Source: CAYRIY01 sp964424335
GTDB lineage: Bacteria > Bacillota > Limnochordia > DTU080 > RSA5
Direction of reading: 5' to 3'
Assembly (NCBI GenBank): GCA_964424335.1
Contig: CAYRIY010000107.1
Span: 1-11,662, forward strand
Length of the DNA stretch: 11,662 bases
Shown here piece after piece: positions 1 to 6,581 of this stretch (position 1 is the first letter of the stretch; every line of letters starts with the position of its first letter). A model generated the notes under the pieces. It was not told the DNA's origin. It was given only the letters and a program-made list of their open reading frames with translations, and did no database searches. The position numbers were made by a program, and so were the translations under genes.

Positions 1-1
1 T

Positions 2-70
2 GCGCAGATGACCGAAGCCCTGACGGGTTTTGCCGACAAAGTCGACCGGTTGCGACGGAGCGGCGCATAG
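2..70 (+). CDS. C-terminal fragment of an unidentified protein (5' end outside window)
   Basis: An open frame enters from the left edge and stops at TAG 68-70. The visible 22 residues (AQMTEALTGFADKVDRLRRS, then GA) look like a charged amphipathic helix. The codon choice resembles the neighbours. There is too little sequence to name a family. No clear stem-loop terminator follows the stop, so it is unclear whether transcription ends before the control region of the next gene. Confidence 0.45.
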   Translation, partial: AQMTEALTGFADKVDRLRRSGA

Positions 71-262
71 TTTTGATTCCCCGCCTTAAAGAGTCCCTCG
101 GCGCCTGCAGCCACACTTTTTGACGAGCGAGCGGGCTGTATTTGCCGCCGCTTGCAAATCGAGCAGGTCGCCGAAACAAACGCTTGCCTACTCGCCTCCT
201 CAAAATGTAACAGATGTGATTAAAACGTAAGAAGGTGTTCTTGGCGATAGCTCCAAGCAATA

Positions 263-283
263 TTGTATACATTGGATACATGT
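263..283 (+). promoter_or_regulatory. Candidate operator, tandem 9-bp element, copy 1 (leader of the dehydrogenase gene)
   Basis: Bases 264-281 read TGTATACAT TGGATACAT, two 9-bp direct repeats differing at one base. The first half with its flank (TTGTATACAT) contains the palindrome TGTATACA and fits the yGT-n-n-ACr pattern known for FadR-subfamily GntR regulators. The whole element matches 15 of 18 bases at 6535-6552 before the binding-protein gene. It ends 23 bases before the GTG start at 305. A weak sigma-A-like pair, TTGGCG (241-246) then 17 bases then TGTATA (264-269), would place the -10 inside the element, as expected for repression. Binding by the GntR protein at 5758-6438 is inferred. 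Confidence 0.6.
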
Positions 284-304
284 GGCGAAGGGAGCCATGT
301 CGGA

Positions 305-1450
305 GTGAAGCGCACGTACCGCATTGCACAGATCGACGGAGATGGCATCGGACCCGAAGTGACGCGAGCCGCTCGGTCGGTTTTAGAGGCGGTGGAACGT
401 CAATATGGATTATTTCGATTGGAGTTTGAAAAACTGGAGGCGGGCGCCGAGCTTTACCGCCGCACCGGGGTGGCGCTACCCGACGAGGTCTTTGAGAGCT
501 GCGCCTCCGCCGATGCCATCCTCCTAGGCGCAGTCGGCCTCCCCGACGTGAGGCTTGCCGACGGGACCGAGGTTCAAGGCGAAGTTATGTTTCGCCTGCG
601 CTTCGACCTCGACCTGTACGCCGGAGAGCGTCCCATCCGGCACTTCCACGGCAGTCCAAGCCCCCTTCTCCCCGAAATCGCCCGCGATATCGATTATGTC
701 ATCGTGCGGGAGAATGTCGAAGGGCTTTACGCATCGAGGGGCGGCGGTTGCGTCGTCAGAAATCACGTTGCAACCGACACGGTCGTCATCACCCGGGAAG
801 GGACAGAGAAGGTGTGCCGCTACGCATTTGAGCTCGCACTCAGGCGGCAGCGACCCGATCGGCCCCCGCGGGTCACATGCGTCGACAAGAGCAACGTGCT
901 GCGCTCGTATGCTTTCTTTCGTCAAGTTTTCGAGGACGTGGCCAAGGCGTATCCCGACGTGCGCGCCGACTTCGCGTACGTCGACGCCATGAGCCTCTGG
1001 CTCGTTCAGCGACCTGGTGAGTACGACGTGCTTGTGACCGAGAATATGTTTGGCGACATCCTCTCGGATTTGGGGGCGGCGACCGTGGGTGGCATGGGAC
1101 TTGCGCCGTCGGCCGACGTGGGGGAACGCCATGGATTGTTTCAACCTTCGCACGGCACCGCACCCGACATCGCCGGAAAGGGAGTCGCCAACCCATTAGC
1201 GACGATATTGTCGGGTGCGATGATGCTCGAGTGGTTGGGGCAAAAACACGGCGATGGCAGTCTCGTCGAAGCTGGCGATGCGGTTAGTAAATCGGTTGCC
1301 CGGGTGATTCGAAAAGGGACCGTGACTCCGGATTTAGGTGGTACCGCCAAGACGGAGATGGTTGTCGAGGCAGTCATCGCTGCGGTCGAAGAGGGGTCGT
1401 TCTCAAGTGCGACGCCTCCCGGGGACGGAGGGGTGCAAGGTGTGGTTTGA
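305..1450 (+). CDS. NAD-dependent beta-decarboxylating hydroxyacid dehydrogenase (isopropylmalate/tartrate/D-malate dehydrogenase family)
   Basis: This 381-residue protein belongs to the isocitrate/isopropylmalate dehydrogenase family, which oxidises and decarboxylates (2R,3S)-type 3-substituted malates in the cytosol. Visible motifs are DGDGIGPEV (11-19), substrate-loop arginines in LRFDLDLYAGERP (98-110), RENVEGLY (135-142), catalytic Lys195 in DKSNVL, metal aspartates Asp227, Asp251 and Asp255 (ENMFGDILSD), and HGTAPDIAGKG (283-293). The Asp288-Ile289 pair is the usual mark of NAD rather than NADP use. REN-x-EG-x-Y is closer to tartrate, D-malate, homoisocitrate or NAD-isocitrate enzymes than to LeuB, which usually has RE-LTGG-Y. 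The start is GTG 305, with AAGGGAG at 288-294; an in-frame TTG at 263 would make the operator coding. It is the first gene of the cassette and overlaps the next by 11 bases, so a catabolic role is more likely than leucine synthesis. The true substrate is unknown. Confidence 0.85.
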   Translation: MKRTYRIAQIDGDGIGPEVTRAARSVLEAVERQYGLFRLEFEKLEAGAELYRRTGVALPDEVFESCASADAILLGAVGLPDVRLADGTEVQGEVMFRLRFDLDLYAGERPIRHFHGSPSPLLPEIARDIDYVIVRENVEGLYASRGGGCVVRNHVATDTVVITREGTEKVCRYAFELALRRQRPDRPPRVTCVDKSNVLRSYAFFRQVFEDVAKAYPDVRADFAYVDAMSLWLVQRPGEYDVLVTENMFGDILSDLGAATVGGMGLAPSADVGERHGLFQPSHGTAPDIAGKGVANPLATILSGAMMLEWLGQKHGDGSLVEAGDAVSKSVARVIRKGTVTPDLGGTAKTEMVVEAVIAAVEEGSFSSATPPGDGGVQGVV

Positions 1451-2231
1451 CACACACGCCCACCTAGGCGTATCAAAGTTTACGGGGGTAACCACGCGCG
1501 AGGCTGACCTCATTGCTGCGATGAACAAACACGGTGTGGCTTGTGCTCTTGTGATGCCCCAACCCACCCTCGAGCCCATTTCAGCGATCCACGATCGCAT
1601 CGCGGCCCTGGCGGAGGCCCACCCGTTTCGCATCATGGGGATCGCGTCACCAGACCCTTGGATGGATGAACGGGCCTACGTCAAAGAGGTGCGCCGTGCA
1701 GTCAATGGGTTAGGGTTTGTTGCTGTGAAGTTGCACACTTTGGGACACAGCATTTCGCCGCTTGCCGGCCCTGCGGAGAAGGTTTTCGGCATTGCAAGCG
1801 AGCTCGGTGTTCCTGTCATCGTCCACACAGGCCTTGGGACCCCATTTGCGTTACCCTCACTCGTCCTTCCCAGGGCGCTTACGTACCCCGAGCTGCCAAT
1901 CATTTTGGCGCACGCCGGCTACGCCGTCTACACCGATGAGGCGCTGGTCGCGGCTGAGATTGCCGAGAATATCTACCTGGAGCCTTCCTGGTGCGCCACG
2001 TATCAGGTGCGTCGCTTTGTCGAGACCTTGGGGCCTGGACGGCTCATGATGGGCTCGGATCACCTCGACAACGTGCCGGTCGAGATGGCTCGGTACCATG
2101 CGCTCGCATTGCCGCCCGAAGCGATGCGGGCGATTCGGTACGAGACTGCCCTCAAGGTCTTTAAGGTGCCGTCATCCGCCTGGGAAGCCGCTTGCGCCAG
2201 CGCGGCCAAGGAGCTCGGCTCGTTGCCCTGA
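1440..2231 (+). CDS. Amidohydrolase-2 family metal-dependent TIM-barrel hydrolase (possible lactonase or decarboxylase)
   Basis: The 263-residue product begins MWFDTHAHLG, the HxH metal motif (His6, His8) typical of the amidohydrolase-2 (COG2159) TIM barrel. Further probable metal or active-site positions are Lys97-His99 (VAVKLHT), His129 (PVIVHTG), His158 (PIILAHAG) and Asp207 (MMGSDH), in the family order. Members hydrolyse lactones or amides or decarboxylate ring acids, and sequence alone does not separate these. The GTG start at 1440 has a good site, GGAGGGG at 1427-1433, six bases upstream, inside the end of the preceding gene. Longer in-frame starts would add about 34 basic, low-complexity residues before the barrel. 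The overlap implies translational coupling with the dehydrogenase. A lactonase acting on a product of the neighbouring Gfo/Idh enzyme is a reasonable guess, not shown. Confidence 0.82.
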   Translation: MWFDTHAHLGVSKFTGVTTREADLIAAMNKHGVACALVMPQPTLEPISAIHDRIAALAEAHPFRIMGIASPDPWMDERAYVKEVRRAVNGLGFVAVKLHTLGHSISPLAGPAEKVFGIASELGVPVIVHTGLGTPFALPSLVLPRALTYPELPIILAHAGYAVYTDEALVAAEIAENIYLEPSWCATYQVRRFVETLGPGRLMMGSDHLDNVPVEMARYHALALPPEAMRAIRYETALKVFKVPSSAWEAACASAAKELGSLP

Positions 2232-2278
2232 CGCCTGAGGGCATGTGCGCGACTCTTCGATATAAAGGTGGTGTCTCG

Positions 2279-3286
2279 ATGGGGCTTAACGGTTGCATGA
2301 TCGGTGCGGGTTTTTTTGCCAGGCATCATATCGACGCTTGGCGCCGTATCAAAGGCGTACAGATTGTTGCCGTTGCAGATCACGATGGCGAGCGTGCCGA
2401 GGCGTTTGCCAGGGAGTTTGGGATTGAGCGTTGGTACACGGATGCCGAGACGATGCTCGATGAGATTGATTGTTCGTTTGTGGACATCGTCACGCGCCCC
2501 GCTGCGCACGGGGCGCTCGTGCGGCTCGCGGCTGAGCGCCAAAAGGCGATTTTGTGCCAAAAACCCTTTGCACGCACGCTGACCGAGGCTACGGAACTGG
2601 TAGAGCTCTGCGAAAGGCGAGGCGTCCGCCTCATGGTCAATGAGAATTGGCGCTGGCAGCCCTGGTATCGTGCGATGCAGCGGGCGCTCGAGGCGGGCCA
2701 GGTAGGTCAAGTGCACCACGTACAGTGTGTGGTGAGGCCCGGTGACGGTTCTGGCCCGAATCCCTACCCCGCGCAGCCGTACTTTCGCACGATGAAGCAG
2801 TTTCTCATTCGCGAGACGCTGATCCACTTTCTCGACACGTTTCTCTTCCTTTGCGGCCCCGTCCATCGGGTCAACTGCCGCACGCGCCGACTCAATCCCG
2901 CGATTGAAGGCGAAGATTTCGCGCTGATCACCCTCGAGTTCCAATCAGGTGCAAGCGGGGTGATCGACGCCAACCGCTACGCCGGTGCGCGGTCTTCGGA
3001 GACCTTTTGCCAAATGAGGATCGAAGGGAGCAAGGGCTCGCTCGAACTCGGCCTCAACGGCGAACTGTATTGGATCGATATGCGCGGGGAAAGGCGCTTG
3101 CTGTCATACCTGCGCCCGAAGGAGGGGTATCGCGGCGACAGTTGTCGCAGCACGCATCTGCACTTTATCGAGGGGCTGCTCGATGAAAAGCCCTTTGAAA
3201 CGGAGGGCGCGGCATACCTAATGACGCTCCAACTCGTCGAAGCGTGCTATAAGTCGGCAGATTTGGGCGCGCCCGTCGTGATTTAA
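2279..3286 (+). CDS. Gfo/Idh/MocA family NAD(P)-dependent oxidoreductase
   Basis: This 335-residue protein has the classical layout. An N-terminal Rossmann domain opens with MIGAGFFARHH (glycine-rich loop near 9-14). It is followed by CQKPFA, the EKP-type catalytic motif with Gln94 in place of Glu and Lys95-Pro96 kept, then NENWRWQPWY, and then the C-terminal alpha/beta domain with RETLIHFLDTFLFL, where His183 and Asp186 match the family H-x-x-D pair. The family oxidises or reduces sugars, inositols and their derivatives. ATG 2279 is preferred because AAAGGTGG lies at 2264-2271 with seven-base spacing; the in-frame start at 2192 would overlap the previous gene by 40 bases and put 29 unlike residues before the Rossmann strand. 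It sits 47 bases after the amidohydrolase in the same direction. Substrate and direction are unknown. Confidence 0.88.
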   Translation: MGLNGCMIGAGFFARHHIDAWRRIKGVQIVAVADHDGERAEAFAREFGIERWYTDAETMLDEIDCSFVDIVTRPAAHGALVRLAAERQKAILCQKPFARTLTEATELVELCERRGVRLMVNENWRWQPWYRAMQRALEAGQVGQVHHVQCVVRPGDGSGPNPYPAQPYFRTMKQFLIRETLIHFLDTFLFLCGPVHRVNCRTRRLNPAIEGEDFALITLEFQSGASGVIDANRYAGARSSETFCQMRIEGSKGSLELGLNGELYWIDMRGERRLLSYLRPKEGYRGDSCRSTHLHFIEGLLDEKPFETEGAAYLMTLQLVEACYKSADLGAPVVI

Positions 3287-3319
3287 TCCGCTAAACCTAT
3301 AGCCGAGGGGGAAGTGCAA

Positions 3320-4447
3320 GTGCGAAAAACCCATGTCGATACTAAAGGCGATCGGTTTCTCATCAATGGACGACCGACGTATGAGGGGTGCGAAGGCGTC
3401 GAGGGGCTTCTTTACAACGTGCGGACGGTTAACGCCACGTTCGACGATACACTGGGACGAACGTCGTTTTGGGACGACGACGGTTCCTATCCCGAAAACG
3501 GCTTTGCGGCTTACGGGGTCTGGAAGTCACCCGAGTCGGCGACGGCAAATACAGATCGCTTTATCAAAGCGCTTCCTGAGTACCGCTCCTACGGGATCAT
3601 GGGAATCAACCTCAACTTCCAAGGCGGGCATCCCCTAATTTCAAAGCCGTGGATCCCGGAAGGCCGAGGGAGCGCAGGCCGCCGCCCAAATGGGCAAAGA
3701 GACTTCCTCCATAACTCGGGCTTCCTCTCAAATGGCGAAATCGACCCGGCCTATGGAGATCGTTTGAGCAGGGTCATCGAAGCCTGCGACACGTTGGGCA
3801 TGGTCGTGATCTTGCAACTTTTCTATTTTGGTCAGGACACGGTTTTCCCGGGCGAGGAAGAGATCAAACGGGCTGTGGACGAAGCAGTCGACTTTGTCTG
3901 TGAGCGTGCGTACACAAACATCATCGTCGAAATCGCCAACGAGGTGATGTGGGGCCATTACCATCACGGGATCCTAAAACCAAATCGTGTCGCCGAACTA
4001 ATCGTTCGGGCTAAAGAGCGCGCGGAGCATTTCCACGGACGGCGACTCCTAGTGTCGACGTCGGAAGCGGCGCTTCTCAACGAAAAGCAATGGGGACTCC
4101 ATGAAATCGACGCGGTTTTCTCTGCCGGTGATCTCGTCATCTTGCACGGTCCCGACGAACTCGAAATTGAAGGTGAACCAAGCGATGTGACGGAGTGTCG
4201 TGCGAAGGTTGATCTCATTAAGGCGCGACCTTGGTATCAAGAACGACCGCTGCCCATCCTCTTCAACGAATCGTCAGGAAAGCGCGCGTTTGAACTCTCC
4301 GTGAAACTCGGAGTTTCGTGGGGATTACACAGTAGTAAGTACCTACAGACCGTTTGGCCGCCAAGGTGGGGCGTCTGGGACAACGAGATCCGCTGGTTTT
4401 TTGAACGAGTAAAAGAGCTGACGAGCAGGCGGCATGCGGCTGGTTGA
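3320..4447 (+). CDS. Probable intracellular glycoside hydrolase-like TIM-barrel protein (clan GH-A-like)
   Basis: The 375-residue product resembles cellulase-type TIM-barrel hydrolases. GIMGINLNFQGGHP and MVVILQLFYFGQD look like barrel strands. TNIIVEIANEV carries an Asn207-Glu208 pair like the strand-4 acid/base of clan GH-A, and PILFNESSG carries Glu317 in the position expected for the strand-7 nucleophile, about 110 residues later. The C-terminal part is rich in tryptophan, as in sugar-binding clefts. There is no signal peptide, so it would act on an imported, short glycoside. GTG 3320 is chosen because GAGGGG (3305-3310) then lies nine bases away; GTG 3314 would leave three. It begins 33 bases after the oxidoreductase gene. 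I cannot assign a GH family number, and a non-hydrolytic relative is possible. Confidence 0.65.
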   Translation: MRKTHVDTKGDRFLINGRPTYEGCEGVEGLLYNVRTVNATFDDTLGRTSFWDDDGSYPENGFAAYGVWKSPESATANTDRFIKALPEYRSYGIMGINLNFQGGHPLISKPWIPEGRGSAGRRPNGQRDFLHNSGFLSNGEIDPAYGDRLSRVIEACDTLGMVVILQLFYFGQDTVFPGEEEIKRAVDEAVDFVCERAYTNIIVEIANEVMWGHYHHGILKPNRVAELIVRAKERAEHFHGRRLLVSTSEAALLNEKQWGLHEIDAVFSAGDLVILHGPDELEIEGEPSDVTECRAKVDLIKARPWYQERPLPILFNESSGKRAFELSVKLGVSWGLHSSKYLQTVWPPRWGVWDNEIRWFFERVKELTSRRHAAG

Positions 4448-4479
4448 GCGGATGGATACGCCAAAGGAGCTCGATTAAT

Positions 4480-5658
4480 GTGTATGTGCCCCCACACGAT
4501 CGCGACGGCGGTTGGCGCCGGCCGGGCAGCGAGCGTCACCAAGCCCGGATTGCTTCGATCGACAAAGAAAGACTCGACACAGCATTTGAGTTGATGCGAT
4601 CCGAAACAAAAAATGGCGGACTCTTTGTCTTGCGTCACGGGTGGCTGATATACGAGCGCTGGTTTGGACTCGGACACCCCGAGGCAACGCCCAACCTCGC
4701 CTCGTGCGGTAAACCGTTCACGAGCATCGCCATGGGGATGCTCATCAACGAACGCCCTGATCGGTTTCCGAATGGCCTCGACGAGAAGGTATACACGCCC
4801 GAATTCCTCCCACCGGAAGCGTTTCCGCCGGCCGACCCGCGGAAAGCAGAGATCAAGCTGGGCCAACTGTTATCGTTTACCGCAGGCATTCGTGGGAACA
4901 ACCCAAGTTTCGTGCACGGCCAAGCGGTGGAGATCGACCCGGCTGGACCCGATGGCTGGCCTGCAATGACGGACGAGATCGCCCTTGGCCTCGAGGACGG
5001 CAAGACGGGAGACGTCCCGTACACGACGTCGACTCTTTGGTGCGCCCCAGGGGACGGGTATTCGTACGCTACCGCTTCCATTCACCTCGTCTCGATCGTT
5101 TTGCGGCGCATTGCCGGGATGGAATTGGAGCGTTACCTCGATCTGCGCTTGGGAAAGCAGCTAGGCTGGGGCAGGTGGTCCGTCGGTTACAAAAATACGA
5201 GGGCCGGGGCACACACTTCGGGGGGCGGCGGCATCGCGCTGCGAGCCTCCGACATGCTACGATTCGGGTATTTGCTGCTGCATGAAGGCCGATGGGGAGA
5301 GCGTCAACTAGTTCCGCAGGAGTACGTGCGCCACGCTACTCGCAAATCGCCGTACAATCCGCACGCCTCCTACAGCCTACAGTTTGACGTGAACACGGAT
5401 GGAATTTGGCCAAACGTCCCTCGCGATGCGTTTTGGAAGGGGGGATCGGGAGGTCATGCGCTCTACGTCGTGCCCTCCCTCGACCTCGTGGTATGGAAAC
5501 TGGGGGGGCGAGACGAGCAATACCAACCGTCTAATACGGGCCTTCCCCTTCCCACCGCTCCAGGTTACCCCCTTGATCGACCGGGCTGGCACAGCACGGT
5601 CGACTCTCAACTCGCCTTACGACGAGTCCTCGAGTTGGCGGTTGAGGCGTGCCGTTGA
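4480..5658 (+). CDS. Serine hydrolase of the beta-lactamase/class C (esterase) family
   Basis: The 392-residue product has the penicillin-binding-protein-like fold signature: NLASCGKPFTS gives the SxxK motif (Ser75, Lys78). GYSYATAS supplies the second-motif tyrosine (Tyr196), with Thr198 where YxN normally has Asn. KGGSGGHALYVVPSLDLVV (near 320-338) matches the C-terminal glycine-rich strand that replaces KTG in class C-like esterases. No signal peptide or transmembrane helix is seen, so it is probably a cytoplasmic esterase, transesterase or peptidase, not a secreted resistance enzyme. GTG 4480 follows AAAGGAG (4463-4469) by ten bases; an in-frame TTG at 4444 overlaps the stop of the upstream gene and is a less likely start. 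It is the last of the five tightly spaced enzyme genes. Removal of acyl groups from the same glycosidic substrate is a possible job, by inference. Confidence 0.8.
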   Translation: MYVPPHDRDGGWRRPGSERHQARIASIDKERLDTAFELMRSETKNGGLFVLRHGWLIYERWFGLGHPEATPNLASCGKPFTSIAMGMLINERPDRFPNGLDEKVYTPEFLPPEAFPPADPRKAEIKLGQLLSFTAGIRGNNPSFVHGQAVEIDPAGPDGWPAMTDEIALGLEDGKTGDVPYTTSTLWCAPGDGYSYATASIHLVSIVLRRIAGMELERYLDLRLGKQLGWGRWSVGYKNTRAGAHTSGGGGIALRASDMLRFGYLLLHEGRWGERQLVPQEYVRHATRKSPYNPHASYSLQFDVNTDGIWPNVPRDAFWKGGSGGHALYVVPSLDLVVWKLGGRDEQYQPSNTGLPLPTAPGYPLDRPGWHSTVDSQLALRRVLELAVEACR

Positions 5659-5757
5659 AGGATTTTTTATGATGGGGCGTCCTTGCAAAGAGGAAGGATT
5701 GCCAAGGGGGATGGGCTAACCCTGCAGGTAGCGAGATCTCAAACGAGGAGTCCGTGG

Positions 5758-6438
5758 ATGAAACGACCCCAAGTGCGCCAAGCTTCGGTAAAAGGTGATC
5801 GAAACAAGTTTTCGTCGCTTGAGGAGTTGGCCTATCACAGTCTAAGAGCGATGATCCTGTCCGGGGAGCTGAGGCCGGGTCAGCAGATCATCCAAGAGGA
5901 GCTGGCCGAAAGGCTGCAGGTGAGCCGCACCCCTTTGCGACGAGCTATGGCGCAGCTTGAGAAAGACCACTTTCTCGAAATGAAGCCTCACTCTGGCGCC
6001 TACGTGCGCAGTTTCACCCCGGCCGAAATCATCGGGATTTTCGAAGTACGGGCAGTGTTGGAGGGGCTTGTTTGCCGCCTGATCGCACCCAAAGTTAAGC
6101 AAAGTCACCTCGCGTACCTGCGCGCCCTCTTATTAGAAGCCGCTGAAGAAGCAGAGCGCGGCTCCGACAGCGCCTATCGCAAGGCCGACCAGGAGTTTCA
6201 TCAATACCTCGTGGGCCTTGTGGACCTCAAGGTCGTACAAGATCTGTTGCCTGCCTATCAAGTGTTGAGCTTATCGTTCACTCAAGGCCTCTTGCGCCCG
6301 CCGCACCTCACCCTGCCCGAGCACCTCCGAATCCTCGATGCGCTCGAGGCTCGCGATCAAGACCGCGCCGAATACGAGGCCCGCGCCCATGTCCGCAACA
6401 CCATCGAGCACTTGACGAGTCTCGAAAAAGAGAAGTAG
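5758..6438 (+). CDS. GntR-family transcriptional regulator with FCD effector domain
   Basis: The 226-residue protein has a GntR winged helix (about 20-85; LRPGQQIIQEELAERLQVSR is typical) and an all-helical FCD domain (about 90-215). The usual FCD metal ligands are present: Asp144 and His148 (D-QEF-H), His189 (EHLRI) and His211. The family responds to carboxylates and sugar acids and binds palindromes of the form TnGTnnnACnA. ATG 5758 is preferred because GAGGAG (5745-5750) lies seven bases upstream; the longer in-frame start at 5683 has no comparable site. It lies between the catabolic genes and the binding-protein gene, each of which is preceded by a shared TGTAYACAT tandem element, so it probably controls both. 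No copy of that element was found before this gene itself, so autoregulation is not evident. Confidence 0.92.
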   Translation: MKRPQVRQASVKGDRNKFSSLEELAYHSLRAMILSGELRPGQQIIQEELAERLQVSRTPLRRAMAQLEKDHFLEMKPHSGAYVRSFTPAEIIGIFEVRAVLEGLVCRLIAPKVKQSHLAYLRALLLEAAEEAERGSDSAYRKADQEFHQYLVGLVDLKVVQDLLPAYQVLSLSFTQGLLRPPHLTLPEHLRILDALEARDQDRAEYEARAHVRNTIEHLTSLEKEK

Positions 6439-6533
6439 AGATAAGCGCCTCCGTTCGGCTTCGCGTGGTGACTGATTTCATATTTGTCCCAACTAATTAG
6501 AGGAACATCGCTCTGGGTGCGGAATTTTCGCAA

Positions 6534-6554
6534 ATGTACACATTGTACACATCA
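6534..6554 (+). promoter_or_regulatory. Candidate operator, tandem 9-bp element, copy 2 (leader of the binding-protein gene)
   Basis: Bases 6535-6543 and 6544-6552 are two perfect copies of TGTACACAT in tandem. TGTACA itself is palindromic, so 6535-6549 also reads as the inverted repeat TGTACA-cat-TGTACA. Fifteen of eighteen bases match the element at 264-281. It ends 29 bases before the preferred GTG start at 6582 and begins 96 bases after the GntR stop codon. Binding by the adjacent FCD-type GntR regulator is inferred from location and from the family's yGT...ACr preference. A clear -35/-10 pair was not identified here. Confidence 0.62.
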
Positions 6555-6581
6555 GATCCAATCGGGAGGTTGCGAAGTCAC

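Noticed and set aside
140..159. ATTTGC/GCAAAT inverted repeat in the 71-304 control region as a terminator for the leftmost gene
   Set aside because: Only six pairs, AT-rich, and no T-run follows; too weak to call.
205..240. TGTGAT near 214-219 as a CRP-type or cre catabolite site before the dehydrogenase gene
   Set aside because: The second half-site is missing, and no 14-base cre match is present.
524..1153. 209-residue minus-strand open frame opposite the dehydrogenase gene
   Set aside because: Shadow of a well-supported gene; no motif, and its ends do not fit an operon.
2060..2944. 294-residue open frame on the minus strand opposite the Gfo/Idh/MocA gene
   Set aside because: It lies antisense to a gene with clear family motifs, has no recognisable domain or ribosome site, and long antisense frames are common in GC-rich coding DNA.
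4444..5658. Serine hydrolase as a secreted antibiotic-resistance beta-lactamase
   Set aside because: No signal peptide, the YxN and KTG motifs are altered, and the operon context is metabolic.
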